Below, in pieces: positions 52,301-62,974 of a stretch of 64,000 bases of DNA. The stretch covers positions 7,847,601 through 7,911,600 of the forward strand of contig OX442324.1 of NCBI GenBank assembly GCA_949358305.1, read 5' to 3'. Numbering within the stretch: position 1 is the first letter of the stretch; the number at the start of each line of letters is the position of its first letter. Position numbers and translations under genes: made by a program. The notes below the pieces were generated by a model. That model saw nothing but the letters and a program-made list of their open reading frames with translations, was not told the origin of the DNA and searched no databases. The stretch is from Strigamia acuminata. Taxonomy: Eukaryota > Arthropoda > Chilopoda > Geophilomorpha > Linotaeniidae.

Positions 52301-53779
52301 GCGGTTGAAGAAAATTGCTCACCTTGCAAAAAAATAACGAAAAGGGAAGTAATCAGAATAACCGCTCAAATTTTTGACCCCTTAGGATTTGCAACGCCAT
52401 TCACAGTGACAGCACGCATGTTTTTCCAGTCCCTATGGCTCAGGAATCTGCCGTGGGACGACGAACTGGACACCGAATTGCGCACTGTTTGGAAGAAGTG
52501 GACCGACCAAATTCCCACTCTGAGAAGAATTGGAATTCCACGATGGTTGGGACTGGACAAATTTGACCAATGTGAAGTGCACATATTCTGCGACGCGAGT
52601 CCGAAGGCATATGGAGCCGTGGCATACATCCAGAACTCTAACGGTGAATTGATTGAAACATTTTTTATTTTGTCTAAGTGTCGTGTGGCCCCAGTCAAGC
52701 CACTCACTTTACCACGACTGGAGCTCATGGGAGCCATGATTGCCGTACGCCTGTTCGACCAAATCAAGGAATTGGTGACGCCAAGTGAGGTATTTTTTTG
52801 GACAGACTCGCAGATTTGTCTGCACTGGATCAAAAATACGTCCAAACGACCGCCAACCTTCGTCCATAATCGAGTCTTAGAAATAAGAGAGAAGTCGAAA
52901 ATTGACGAGTGGAAACATGTGCCGGGCGTGGAAAATCCTGCCGACCGCCTAACGAGAGGAATGGACGCAGAAGCGATGATTGCCGAGCGACTTTGGTGGC
53001 AAGGACCAGACTGGCTGCGCGGAAGTCGTCGGGATTGGCCAAACCTACCGACAGAGCCGGTCGAAGAGCAAGACGAAATAGCTGAAATCCACGTCGAGGC
53101 GGTGCAGACAGTAACAATTAATATTTTTCCGTTTGCCAGGTTTGGGTCGCTGTCAAAAGCAATCCGAACGCTGGCATGGGTTTTCAGATTTGCTGACAAT
53201 GCTGGAAGGCGACAGACAGATGCCAGCCAACGCGGTCGAGGTCCATTGACGGCCACCGAGTTGAAACGCGCAAGATTCGGTTTAATTCGAATTGCGCAAT
53301 CGGAAGTTTATGGCCAGGAAATCGAAAGAATGAAGGATGGCAGACAGGTTCATGGGGAGTCAAAGCTGCGAAATTTGAATCCACGGCTGAACGAAAATGG
53401 ATTGATTGAGCTGCAAAATAGACTACATGAGTCGCGAGATGTGCCCACTGCTATACAACCCTTGATTTTGCCTCCTAAACATCAACTGACAAATCTAATT
53501 TTACAATTTTCGCATTTACAGGTCCTCCATTGCGGATTGACAGCCACGCTGTCCAAGTTTCGAGAAATTTACTGGACCCCATCCGCAGGGAGGACCTTGA
53601 AGTCGATGTTGGATCGATGCACCATCTGCAAGAAAATTAATGGAAGACTAATGCGAGAGGTGCCAGGCGCTCTGCCAGCCGACAGGACGTCCCAATGTCA
53701 ACCGTTCGCCGTCACCGGAGTCGATTTTGCAGGTCCGGTGATAGTAAAGGGACGAAAAACCAAAGCCTACGTAGCGGTT
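49349..53779 (+). pseudogene. BEL2 Gag-Pol, 5' part
   Basis: Starts at ATG 49349 (MVRSFELKNRAFQ). The gag core LEIPKFDGRKPEEWGGFWKT is near residue 153. Three zinc knuckles follow at about residues 376-389, 406-420 and 426-438, then the protease with YIDGGAQRTFI (DGGA 488-491) and LLIGVDHYW. TGA at 51524-51526 is the only nonsense codon; BEL1 has an Arg codon at that place, and the frame continues unchanged after it. RT has [12 protein letters not shown] and LYVDDFISS, RNase H/Pao [14 protein letters not shown] and [12 protein letters not shown], then the integrase zinc finger ([21 protein letters not shown]) and first catalytic Asp ([10 protein letters not shown]). Copia-D interrupts at 53779 in KAYVAV. 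Confidence 0.94.
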
Positions 53780-54329
53780 TGTAGGTAACTGGTAGCAGAG
53801 GAGCGCGCAGTGGTCGGCGAAATGCCGACGAGAAGCGTGAAATGATAAGCCAAAACAAAATGGCGTCGTGCTTCGTGCACGACGTCGTCGATACGTTCAC
53901 CGTATCGTTTACCAAATGCGCGCGTCTTAAGGACGCTTATGTGCGCGTGAAAAACAGCACTGAATGTGCTTTAATGCAAAGACAATGTGTAAAAACAATA
54001 AAACAATTTAATAAGAAAATGATACATTACATTTGTGGTGAAACCATGGCTAAGCTGTGCAAAACCCATGCATGGCGCCATGTTGGAAAAAGAAGAAGAG
54101 TGAGAACACACTCTGGTGGCAATAATTGACATTAGATGTCAAAACAAAAGAACAAATCATACTGAAAAACATTATGCAGGTATGGAATTACATACGGGAC
54201 AGCACACAATGTGTGCAAAAGCGAAATATAACGAATAAGACATCAAACATCGAAATAACTGATTTGAAATTGAATTATATAAAGTATGAACATTTGATAT
54301 CGATAATAAATTTGGTCTTAGGACCAACA
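53780..54329 (-). repeat. Copia-D 3' LTR
   Basis: 550 bp, top strand TGTAGGTAACTGG...AGGACCAACA. A 95-codon top-strand ORF in it recurs in the other LTR only because the LTRs match. Confidence 0.95.
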
Positions 54330-54535
54330 AATCCCCCCTTCGATCTTAAATGTTCAGGGGAAATATAAACGCATACTGGAATTACAGTGTAAACATTAAA
54401 CAAAATGGAAATCATTAAGTCGAATCACCGAGCCGGGTACTATAAATGTAAAACTCTACGGAAGCCCGACTATTCCCTCTGATCTCGATGACTCTCATAA
54501 TCGGGAAAAACTAACACAGGAATGTCACGATAAAG

Positions 54536-57500
54536 TCACAATCGGAAAATCCGAGAAATCAACGATTGTAAACGCTCCGATCCGAGCCACTTCGTGAAGA
54601 TGTCAGCGACGTTCAGGTCGCCGGGCACTTTTCGGAGTTCAAAGCGTCCCGCCGTATACCACTCCCTGAGCCAATGATAACGTACACGAATATGTCGAGT
54701 TTTCGAAGTTTCGACATCGTTGGAAGTAAACTGTATGGCCGAGAGAGCGTCGGAATAAATGACGGGTCGCGATAATCGGTTGAGGATCGGAAACTGAAGA
54801 TAAACGTGGTCCAACCAGTAAAGCTCCTTGACACACTCAACAAGGGCGATAAATTCTGCTTCCATTGTTGAGCATGCCACGGTCGACTGTTTACGACAGG
54901 ACCAGCCGATTGGAATGTTGCCGATGAAAGTAATATAGCCGCCGAAACTTAATGATGTCTCCGGATCGCATGCCCACGACGCGTCGGTGTAAGCCCACAA
55001 TTGTGAAGATGTACAGCCGGATAATTCGATGCAAAAGTGCGCGGTGTTAGCGACGTACTGTAGAACTTGAAGTAATGCTCGAATGTGGGTCTTATTATAG
55101 CAGGTGTTGTATTGCGATAAATGGATAACGGAGTAAAGTATATCGGGGCGTGTCCTCGAAGCCAGGAATAACAGCGATCCGATCAGCGAGCGGTATGGAA
55201 AATCTTCCAAATTCTCGGTCGATCCTCTGACGAGTGTCGTCCCGGGTGTCACGGGAACTTTCACGAGCTTGTTGGTCGAGGTACCGAACTTTTTGATGAT
55301 CTTCGCAATATAAGCACGTTGGGAAATGAATGTGCGTCCCATATCACGGATAAACTCGACACCTAACAATTTCGTAATCGGACCGAGATTGACGATTTGG
55401 AATTTCGAACTGATGAGTCGGATCAATTGGTCGAAAACACTGTCGGATGCGTAGAATAAAATAATATCGTCCACGTAGACTAACATGATAGCGGAATTTC
55501 CGAAGACGTAAACACAATTACACGCGGGCATTCTTCGGAATCCGAGGTCTCGAAGCGTTTCGTCCAATTTTTCGAACCATTGTCTTCCCGACTGGTGGAG
55601 TCCGTATAGTGACTTGATGAGGAGCCACACATTGTTGGGGTTGGAACATGTGGCACCTGCAGGGATCCGCATGTAGACTTTGTGTTTAAGTTCGCCATAC
55701 AGGTACGCACATTTCACATCTAAGTGTGCATCCTTCCAACCACGCAACACTACGAGAAGACAGAAGAATAAACGGATTAAGACAAAATTCACCACCGGAC
55801 TAAAAACTTCATCGTAGTCGACTCCGAGAGTTTGACGAAAACCCTGGGCGACTAAACGAGCTCGATATCTGGTGATCGTCCCTGCTGCATCGGTCTTAAG
55901 CTTAAAAAGCCATTTGCAGCCAAGAATCGTAGTATCCGGTGGTCTTGGAACTTCGAGATAAACTTCCCTTTCGGTAAATGTGTCGAGCTCTTCCTTAATG
56001 GCTTCCCGCCACTTCGGAGCATCGGAAAATTTCGGGATTTCAGCATAGGAAGCTGGTTCCGTTCTACAAAGATGAGCCGCATGGCGAGCACCCGGAATCG
56101 TAGGCAATGTGTACTCGATGTTGCTCCAAATAAATAAACCGGGATCATAATCGATGTTGTTGAGCATACAGTATTCATCAACATCCCTCTGAGATCTGAG
56201 TCGAATGCCCGGCATCGGAAAATAGTAAACGTCCGTTTTAATCGATCCCGGAACTTGATCCTTCCGAAGGTGTTCCTCGCGTCTCCAATCACTGCACTCG
56301 GAATCTCCCCCAATGGGTCGCCAAATATATGCAGTATGGCGATCCGTAGCAGGCAAGACTTCAGTCCCGACTATGTGCTGAATTGGAGCAGGAGACATTG
56401 GAGTATCGTCAAATACCGACACTGTATGAGAAAGATCTGCTCCACGGGTTTTCCGGCGATATGTGATGTATCTCGCTGGAGAACCAGGCGGTGATTGGCG
56501 AGGAGACTGCTCTGCAGATGTCCCAGTGAAATCAGATGTTCTTGGAAGAATGGCTTGGTCATCAAAGTCAGCAATATCGTCATCTGTATCTCCTTCCTGA
56601 TAGAGGATGGGATACGATTGTGAATGTCCTAGACTTGCCGAACTCGGTAATTGCAGTGCACACGCATCCAACAGTAACTGCTCTGGCGTTGTCGGAGGCG
56701 GCAATTGGATGACCGGTGTATGAACAGAGTGAGATGTCGATACGCCGCTGGCGTGGCTTGCTCCACCATTATCGGAGTCGTCGTCGGAATGGTCAGAATG
56801 TTCGGAATCGGATCCTCTTGGCCAGTCATGGAACTGGACGTTGTCGTTAAACGAAACCGATTGCTGTCCGACATCAGAAAAAGTTTCTTCGGGCCGTTGA
56901 GATGCGCCACGAAGAGATTTCCGATATGATTGGCGTTCATCGATCTTGACGTGAACCGTTTCGTAAACTCGATCTTCTACCGGATTCCAAACTCTATATC
57001 CGCGGGTACCAGTCGCGTAACCAACGAGATATCCCTCCCATGCACGCGGATCTAGTTTCTTGCGGCCTGGCGCGGTGTAATGCACCCAGCATTTGGACCC
57101 CATTTTGCGTAGGTGTCGTAAAGACAATGCTCGTTGTCGCCATAGGATATACGGAATTTGGTTATTCAATCTCGAATGCGGACTTCGGTTCTTCACATAC
57201 GCAAATGTGACGGCGAGTTCCGCCCAAAGGTCATCCGGGAGTCGAGTTTCGGAGATAAGTGATCGGACACTGTCGGCCATTGTTCGATTTATGCGTTCTG
57301 CAGTCCCGTTCATTTGAGGTGATGCGGGATTGGTCCTCTGCCCTTGGATGCCCTTTTCTTTGAGATAGTTCAAGAATTCATTTGACATGAATTCGCCTCC
57401 GCGGTCGGATCTAATCGCTTTCACACGCGTATTCTGAATTCGTTCAACGCGGGCGACGAAGTCTTTGAATGCCCCAAAGGTTTGCGACTTCTGGGCCAAC

Positions 57501-59488
57501 GGGATAATCCACGTGTAACGTGTGGCATCGTCGATGATGGTGAAAACATAATCCGAGCCGCCCAGTGACGTGAGCGGGGCTGGTCCCCACAAATCCATGT
57601 GCAGAAGGTCCAATGGTTTCGATGTACAGGGATTCGGGTCCGGTTTATGCGAAGCTCTGGTCGATTTAGCAATTCTGCAGTCGTTACACGACAATTCTTG
57701 TCGGACTTCAGCTGGTTGCAAACCATAAACCTGGTCGTTAGCTGCCAGAAGCTTCATCGCATTAGTATGCAGGTGACCGAGACGACTGTGCCATAGACCG
57801 GTGGCATCTTTAACCGAAGCAGGATTAGCAATTACCTTTTTCTGTGACGGAGGTAAATTGCCAGGAGGAGGGGAAATCGGTAGACATTGCAGAGCATTGG
57901 AATAGGATTGTGTGGTCGGATTGACAATGACCGGTGGGGGAACAGGAGTAAGGACGGGAAAATGTGTAGGATCGGTCAGGTTTGGAATTGGTTGGGTGGG
58001 AATTGCCTTCACACTCTCAACCGCTGGCAGATCAAAACGATAGTCTGTAATTTCCCGTTGCTTTTGTTTTCCTTTAACCGGTTTCGGAACATTGTCAAAG
58101 TCCACTTCTGTCGTGACCAGTGTTTTGACAGGTTGAATTGTCGGTGGAGTGGCCGTCGAAACCGTTGTCGAACTGATAGGGGCCGAACACAAACCGTCCA
58201 AATAATACAAGCCACCACGTTCCTTTGCACGAATGATTGGTAAACGATAGTCCGATTCATAAACATTAACTTCTCCGTTGAAAATGTGGATATGATGTCG
58301 CGTTTTATCGATTTTCGACACCGAAATCAAATTGGCTTCGAAATTCGGTGCATATAGAACGTTGGTCAAATCCAAAACGCAATCTGCATCATCAACTGAC
58401 GTGAGAAGTTGAACCGTTCCTCGTCCAGTAACTTGCGATTTGCCTTGCCCCAATTCGATATCGAAAGGCGGAATGTTCGTGAAATCGGTGAATAACGCTC
58501 GCACATGGGTCACGTGGTCGGTAGCGCCGCAGTCAACAATCCACTCATTGGATTGCATAAAGTGGGCAACTGGGCGCTCAACGACTTGCGGTGCACTGCA
58601 GAAAAATGTCCCTTTCCGAATTGGACGTGAGCTCCCTCGAGGACGAGTGTCTTCGACCTTGGCGACGGCGTTCTTATTCCGTCTTCGACTCTTACTTCTC
58701 GATGAGCGTTGTACGGAAACCGTCGGCTGATTCGGATTTTCACGTCGAGGGTGGGGGCACTTATTCGCGTAGTGGCCCATCTGTTCGCAATTAAAACACC
58801 GAATAGTTGACAAATCACGAGCACCAGATTTATTACGCGGGCGAAACTGTCCTTTTGCAGAAGTATGAGCCGTCGGTGGAGTTGTTCGAAGCAGACCCGC
58901 TGATCTTAAACGAGATTGTTCGGATATCAACTGTTCGGCAACCAAAGTCGGTGTAAATTTGTCATCCGGCCAATGGTAAATTGCGAACGTTGCCTGGGCA
59001 TACTCAGGTGGCAATCCCTTAAGATACTGATATGCGTGGTGGTCGGGCGAAGTTTCCTCTTTAACGTCCTTTAATTGCCTAACATAGTGATCGACTCTGG
59101 CAATAAAATCCGGCATATCCTCGTTGGGTCCAATCTGGAGATTTAAAAACTCCCAACGCATGGCTGCTCTTCTGGCCCGTGAGCTTGGCGCATAAATCTT
59201 AGCCAGCGCGTCCCACGCTTCTTTCGGCGTGTTGCACGTGTCCAACACTGATCGTTTGGGCTCGCTGACTTGGATATAGATGTGACCGAGGGCTTTATCT
59301 TTCTTGGTCATGTACCGGTCTTTCTCCTTTTCCGTCAAGGTAGCTAAATGTTCGGCTTCCTTCTCCTCGGTAACATGCCTCCAAAGGCCCTCGGACTTTA
59401 AGAGCATCCGCATCGATCGTTGCCACTGCTCGTAGTTTCCAACTCCGAGTACGGGAATTTTGCTCGATGAATCTCCGGATTTGTGCAT
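54536..59488 (-). CDS. Copia-D Gag-Pol polyprotein
   Basis: Intact 1650-residue copia polyprotein starting MHKSGDSSSKIPVLGVGNYE. Gag core WQRSMRMLLKSEGLWRHV and YIYHW-type IYHWPDDKFTP; zinc knuckle CFNCEQMGHYANKC (231-244); RS-like RSSRSKSRRRNK (261-272); protease IVDCGATDHV (D319-C-G-A322). The motif is DCGA rather than the usual DSGA or DTGA, and Copia-C shares it. A proline-rich linker leads to GLWHSRLGHLHTN, the integrase core (LLHMDLWGPAPLTS, IRSDRGGEF, NGTAERINR) and RT (HLDVKCAYLYGELKHKVY, LVYVDDIILFY). RNase H is last (AYTDASWACD, CSTMEAEFIAL, KTRHIRVRYHW, NVADIFTKWL). No lesion is present. The leader from the 5' LTR is about 1.06 kb. Confidence 0.96.
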   Translation of the reverse strand: MHKSGDSSSKIPVLGVGNYEQWQRSMRMLLKSEGLWRHVTEEKEAEHLATLTEKEKDRYMTKKDKALGHIYIQVSEPKRSVLDTCNTPKEAWDALAKIYAPSSRARRAAMRWEFLNLQIGPNEDMPDFIARVDHYVRQLKDVKEETSPDHHAYQYLKGLPPEYAQATFAIYHWPDDKFTPTLVAEQLISEQSRLRSAGLLRTTPPTAHTSAKGQFRPRNKSGARDLSTIRCFNCEQMGHYANKCPHPRRENPNQPTVSVQRSSRSKSRRRNKNAVAKVEDTRPRGSSRPIRKGTFFCSAPQVVERPVAHFMQSNEWIVDCGATDHVTHVRALFTDFTNIPPFDIELGQGKSQVTGRGTVQLLTSVDDADCVLDLTNVLYAPNFEANLISVSKIDKTRHHIHIFNGEVNVYESDYRLPIIRAKERGGLYYLDGLCSAPISSTTVSTATPPTIQPVKTLVTTEVDFDNVPKPVKGKQKQREITDYRFDLPAVESVKAIPTQPIPNLTDPTHFPVLTPVPPPVIVNPTTQSYSNALQCLPISPPPGNLPPSQKKVIANPASVKDATGLWHSRLGHLHTNAMKLLAANDQVYGLQPAEVRQELSCNDCRIAKSTRASHKPDPNPCTSKPLDLLHMDLWGPAPLTSLGGSDYVFTIIDDATRYTWIIPLAQKSQTFGAFKDFVARVERIQNTRVKAIRSDRGGEFMSNEFLNYLKEKGIQGQRTNPASPQMNGTAERINRTMADSVRSLISETRLPDDLWAELAVTFAYVKNRSPHSRLNNQIPYILWRQRALSLRHLRKMGSKCWVHYTAPGRKKLDPRAWEGYLVGYATGTRGYRVWNPVEDRVYETVHVKIDERQSYRKSLRGASQRPEETFSDVGQQSVSFNDNVQFHDWPRGSDSEHSDHSDDDSDNGGASHASGVSTSHSVHTPVIQLPPPTTPEQLLLDACALQLPSSASLGHSQSYPILYQEGDTDDDIADFDDQAILPRTSDFTGTSAEQSPRQSPPGSPARYITYRRKTRGADLSHTVSVFDDTPMSPAPIQHIVGTEVLPATDRHTAYIWRPIGGDSECSDWRREEHLRKDQVPGSIKTDVYYFPMPGIRLRSQRDVDEYCMLNNIDYDPGLFIWSNIEYTLPTIPGARHAAHLCRTEPASYAEIPKFSDAPKWREAIKEELDTFTEREVYLEVPRPPDTTILGCKWLFKLKTDAAGTITRYRARLVAQGFRQTLGVDYDEVFSPVVNFVLIRLFFCLLVVLRGWKDAHLDVKCAYLYGELKHKVYMRIPAGATCSNPNNVWLLIKSLYGLHQSGRQWFEKLDETLRDLGFRRMPACNCVYVFGNSAIMLVYVDDIILFYASDSVFDQLIRLISSKFQIVNLGPITKLLGVEFIRDMGRTFISQRAYIAKIIKKFGTSTNKLVKVPVTPGTTLVRGSTENLEDFPYRSLIGSLLFLASRTRPDILYSVIHLSQYNTCYNKTHIRALLQVLQYVANTAHFCIELSGCTSSQLWAYTDASWACDPETSLSFGGYITFIGNIPIGWSCRKQSTVACSTMEAEFIALVECVKELYWLDHVYLQFPILNRLSRPVIYSDALSAIQFTSNDVETSKTRHIRVRYHWLREWYTAGRFELRKVPGDLNVADIFTKWLGSERLQSLISRIFRL

Positions 59489-60146
59489 CGTGGCGTGGAA
59501 AACTCGACACTCCGCGACGAAAACACAGGCTCAGAGAAATAGTACACACGAGACACCGTAGCACTGCACGAAAACGAAGCACAACACTCGATGCGAAGCA
59601 CTTTCGAGGCGGAAACCGTCAAATTGGGCAATTCCTTCTGAAGGAATTCAAAAACCTCCGGTAGCCAGTCTGAGAGGGTCCGATCGGTGCACCTGGGCCC
59701 GCGGGAAACCTCACTTGTGCCACGACAAGCACTACCGGAGAATACGTAATCGCTTGATCGGATTCGATCGAAGGGCGAATACGATGCTAAATGTCCCCCA
59801 AAAGCCTTAAATTCTACCTTAAAGTTAACAATGTAAATCGACAAGAAGGAGAAATAGATGAATCGGTCGCGGGTGCAACTCTCGTGCAAATGAAGGCACG
59901 GCGCAGCTTTCTCGAAAAGCTGGAGAAAACGCAAATTCGGATTTAAAACCCGAATTCTTCTCGAAAAAAATTCGAGGCTCTTCGTGACAATGTTCTAAAG
60001 ATCGGTGATTACGACCGTTCACCGGGGAACTAAGCCGCCAATAATCTAGTATTGGATTCTCGTTGTATCCGCCGCAACGTGCTAAGCGGAGAAGTGAATC
60101 CAGATTGACGAAAAACCTGAAAATAAATTTAAATTCGCCGAAATTC

Positions 60147-60500
60147 GCGAATCCCGCGTGATTTCGGACGAAAATTAGACGAATTGGTGGAAATATAGAC
60201 AGCCCTGGCTGTCTTGAACGTCGGCGATACGTTGTGGACGTACGGCGGACGAAAATCGGGCCGAAAATCGATGATACCTGCAAAAATAAAGGAATTTGCC
60301 TAGAAATTTGCGAATCCCGCGTGATTTCTGGCAAAATTAGTCGGCGAATCGTGAGGAAAACGTTGCAGACTCTTGTGGAACGTCGGCGATGCGTATCTGA
60401 CGTCTCCAGTACGAAAATCGGCTCGAAAATCGTCGTTTTCTGCAAATAAAAGATTTCGGCGCAAAAATCGCGAATTTCGCGAATATTGCGTCGAAAATTA
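60147..60500 (-). repeat. Tandem ~162-bp repeats in the Copia-D leader
   Basis: A block centred on GCGAATCCCGCGTGATTTC recurs at 60147, 60310 and, more diverged, 60470, together with CGAAAATC-rich surroundings and a CGTCGGCGAT block at about 60220 and 60384. The period is 160-163 bp, giving about 2.3 copies, all in the untranslated leader near the primer site. Confidence 0.7.
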
Positions 60501-60526
60501 ACGAAATAAATGGCCAACTAGCAAGG

Positions 60527-60544
60527 AACCACCCTCTGCTACCA
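60527..60544 (-). other. Copia-D primer-binding site (tRNA-iMet 3' end)
   Basis: On the element strand TGGTAGCAGAGGGTGGTT matches the complement of the initiator tRNA-Met 3' end with a single mismatch (G for A at position 13). It lies 2 bp inside the LTR. Confidence 0.85.
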
Positions 60545-60546
60545 AT

Positions 60547-61096
60547 TGTAGGTAACTGGTAGCAGAGGAGCGCGCAGTGGTCGGCGAAATGCCGACGAGA
60601 AGCGTGAAATGATAAGCCAAAACAAAATGGCGTCGTGCTTCGTGCACGACGTCGTCGATACGTTCACCGTATCGTTTACCAAATGCGCGCGTCTTAAGGA
60701 CGCTTATGTGCGCGTGAAAAACAGCACTGAATGTGCTTTAATGCAAAGACAATGTGTAAAAACAATAAAACAATTTAATAAGAAAATGATACATTACATT
60801 TGTGGTGAAACCATGGCTAAGCTGTGCAAAACCCATGCATGGCGCCATGTTGGAAAAAGAAGAAGAGTGAGAACACACTCTGGTGGCAATAATTGACATT
60901 AGATGTCAAAACAAAAGAACAAATCATACTGAAAAACATTATGCAGGTATGGAATTACATACGGGACAGCACACAATGTGTGCAAAAGCGAAATATAACG
61001 AATAAGACATCAAACATCGAAATAACTGATTTGAAATTGAATTATATAAAGTATGAACATTTGATATCGATAATAAATTTGGTCTTAGGACCAACA
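60547..61096 (-). repeat. Copia-D 5' LTR
   Basis: 550 bp, partner of 53780-54329, with no differences seen by eye. Confidence 0.95.
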
Positions 61097-61101
61097 CGGT
61101 T

Positions 61102-61959
61102 TTCACGTGCGCAACCATCCGGGCAGTTCATCTGGAGTTGGTTCCCTCACTAGCGACGACAGACTTTTTGGGCGCATTCGAACGATTCATTAGCCGCAGA
61201 GGGCTCCCAAAGACGATGTACAGTGATAACGGGACCACTTTCCACCGTGCCCACTTAGAACTCGCTTCACTGCTGAACCACACCAAAGACGAGACATTTC
61301 AAAACTATTTGGCACAAAAGGGTGTCGAATGGAAATTTATTGTCGAAAATGGACCTTGGTGGGGTGGGTTCTGGGAGAGGATGGTTCAGACTGTTAAAAG
61401 GTGTTTAAGAAAAGCCATTGGATCAGCACATCTAAATTTTTACCAACTTGGAACTTTTCTGGCGCAAACGGAAGCTGTGATAAATCGTAGGCCAATTACC
61501 TACGTCTACGACAAACCAGGTGAAATCGAACCACTCACACCAGCACATTTTCTGACGGGTGTTATGCTGACCCATCTGCCTGATTCGGGAGCAACAGATG
61601 ACCGCGAGCCAACGCAAAGGGAGTTCATTCGTCAATGGCGTTATCAGCAACGTGTGTTGCTTTCCTTTTGGACTCGCTGGTCGCGTGAATATCTGACCGA
61701 CCTCAAAATTCAGACAGGCAGATCCAATACGCAGGAACTCCAGCTCGACGACGTCGTCATAGTGGAGGAACCATTCAAGCCACGTTTGAACAGGAAGATG
61801 GGCAGAGTGGTCGAAGTTAGACGGGGTCGAGACGATAAAGTCAGATCGTGTGAGCTTGTGCTTGCCAATGGAGGGAAATTAAGACGACCCATTCAACGTC
61901 TTGTACGCTTGGAAGTGGGTTCTGAGGCTCCCCCGGCCGGCAGTGTGAAAATCGGGTGA
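61102..61959 (+). pseudogene. BEL2 Gag-Pol, 3' part (integrase end)
   Basis: Resumes the BEL2 integrase in frame after Copia-D: TCATIRAVHLELVPSL, FISRRGLPKTMYSDNGTTF (second catalytic Asp), ENGPWWGGFWERMVQTV, and a DUF5641-like C-terminus (PLTPAHFLTG, FWTRWSREYLTDLK, GRVVEVRRG). The stop TGA (61957-61959) lies 14 bp inside the 3' LTR, so the last residues are LTR-encoded. No lesion is seen in this part. Confidence 0.93.
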
Positions 61960-62627
61960 TTTTACAGGTTAAATGAACTGTTATTTAAATTACTAATTGT
62001 GTTTCATTATGATATTTTAGTTTGCCATTTTATATTTCATTATATTGCTTTAAATTGTTGATTTGTGTGAATTTGATGTTGCTACTTTTACATTAATGTT
62101 TGTTAATTGCAATTGATTGAGTAATTTGTTATTGTAATTTTTATTCATAGTTGTAGTTTTATTTGCATTTTTATAACCCTTTATATATAGTTTAAATGAT
62201 TGTCTATTTTTAGTGAATTTGGTATTTTTATTACATTTCTCATTTTTGTACTTCCTAATATTGCATTTGTTGTTGTAAATTTATATTGATGTCTTATTTG
62301 AGTGTATTGATCTGTTCCAGTTTTGACTGAGGTTTTTACCCCCACGTTAATCTCTTAATTGGTGGGGTTTTTCCTAACCTGTGAGCACGACTTTCATTGG
62401 TGCTCTGAACGTGTCATTCACATTCCTTTACCCATTTCCCATTGTATTGAAATAGAATAAACTTTAGTGTACTTTTTACCTCTAAAACGTGTGGTCGTGT
62501 CTCTTCTTCACTCCGACGCCATTTGCAATTTTCATCAAAACCCTCAAGTAACTACATCCATTTGTATCCAGGACTTTGGAAATTTATTGCTAAGTTTGTA
62601 CTACATTTATCTTGTGCAAATTTAACA
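61944..62627 (+). repeat. BEL2 3' LTR
   Basis: 684 bp, partner of 48610-49293. It is preceded by CCCCCGGCCGGCAG, not by a purine tract. Confidence 0.94.
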
Positions 62628-62974
62628 ATTAGTGGTGCTCTTTATTTATTTAGAAAAATTTAAATGTCAATGAAAAAAAAATATTTTTGTACATTATTTT
62701 GTAAATTACATCTGCCTTGTGGCAGCACTGTTTTTAGAATATTTTACAGTAGTTTAATTTTATAATAATGAGAAATAAAAGCATTTTCACACGAATTTAA
62801 TCGAATCCGATGTTTTTTCATTTGTCGAAAGAAAAAGTAGAAAAATAGGTTTGATTCTGCATGTTTGCGACTCCAATGATGAAATTAAAGTTTGAAATTA
62901 AATTACACAATTTTTATTTATTTGTTTGTTTATTAAAAAAAGAAATTGAATTGAAAATAAAGATTTTTGTCCGC
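62628..62974 (-). other. Probable ICMT 3' untranslated region
   Basis: AT-rich sequence downstream of the ICMT stop on the minus strand. Several AATAAA-type signals occur on that strand (complement of TTTATT near 62643 and 62911-62935). No other feature is seen. Confidence 0.5.

Larger units (their letters stand above)
53780..61096 (-). mobile_element. Copia-D, complete Ty1/copia element (7.3 kb)
   Basis: Minus-strand element with 550-bp LTRs (53780-54329 and 60547-61096) that look identical, TSD CGGTT (53775-53779 and 61097-61101), an iMet primer site, a long leader with tandem repeats, one uninterrupted 1650-codon ORF and a purine tract (complement of 54330-54340). It is inserted in the BEL2 integrase. 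It is the intact relative of the broken Copia-C. Confidence 0.96.
48610..62627 (+). mobile_element. BEL2, BEL/Pao element split by Copia-D
   Basis: A plus-strand BEL/Pao element with 684-bp LTRs (48610-49293 and 61944-62627; no differences seen), TSD ATTAG (48605-48609 and 62628-62632), a tRNA-Phe primer site and a gag-pol frame with one nonsense codon. Copia-D (7.3 kb) lies inside its integrase. Without Copia-D and one TSD copy the element is about 6.7 kb. It landed just downstream of the ICMT gene. Confidence 0.95.

Noticed and set aside
53842-54129. 95-codon ORF found identically at 53842-54129 and 60609-60896
   Set aside because: It lies wholly within the two Copia-D LTRs, antisense to the element. 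The duplication is explained by the LTR pair, and there is no protein-like motif.
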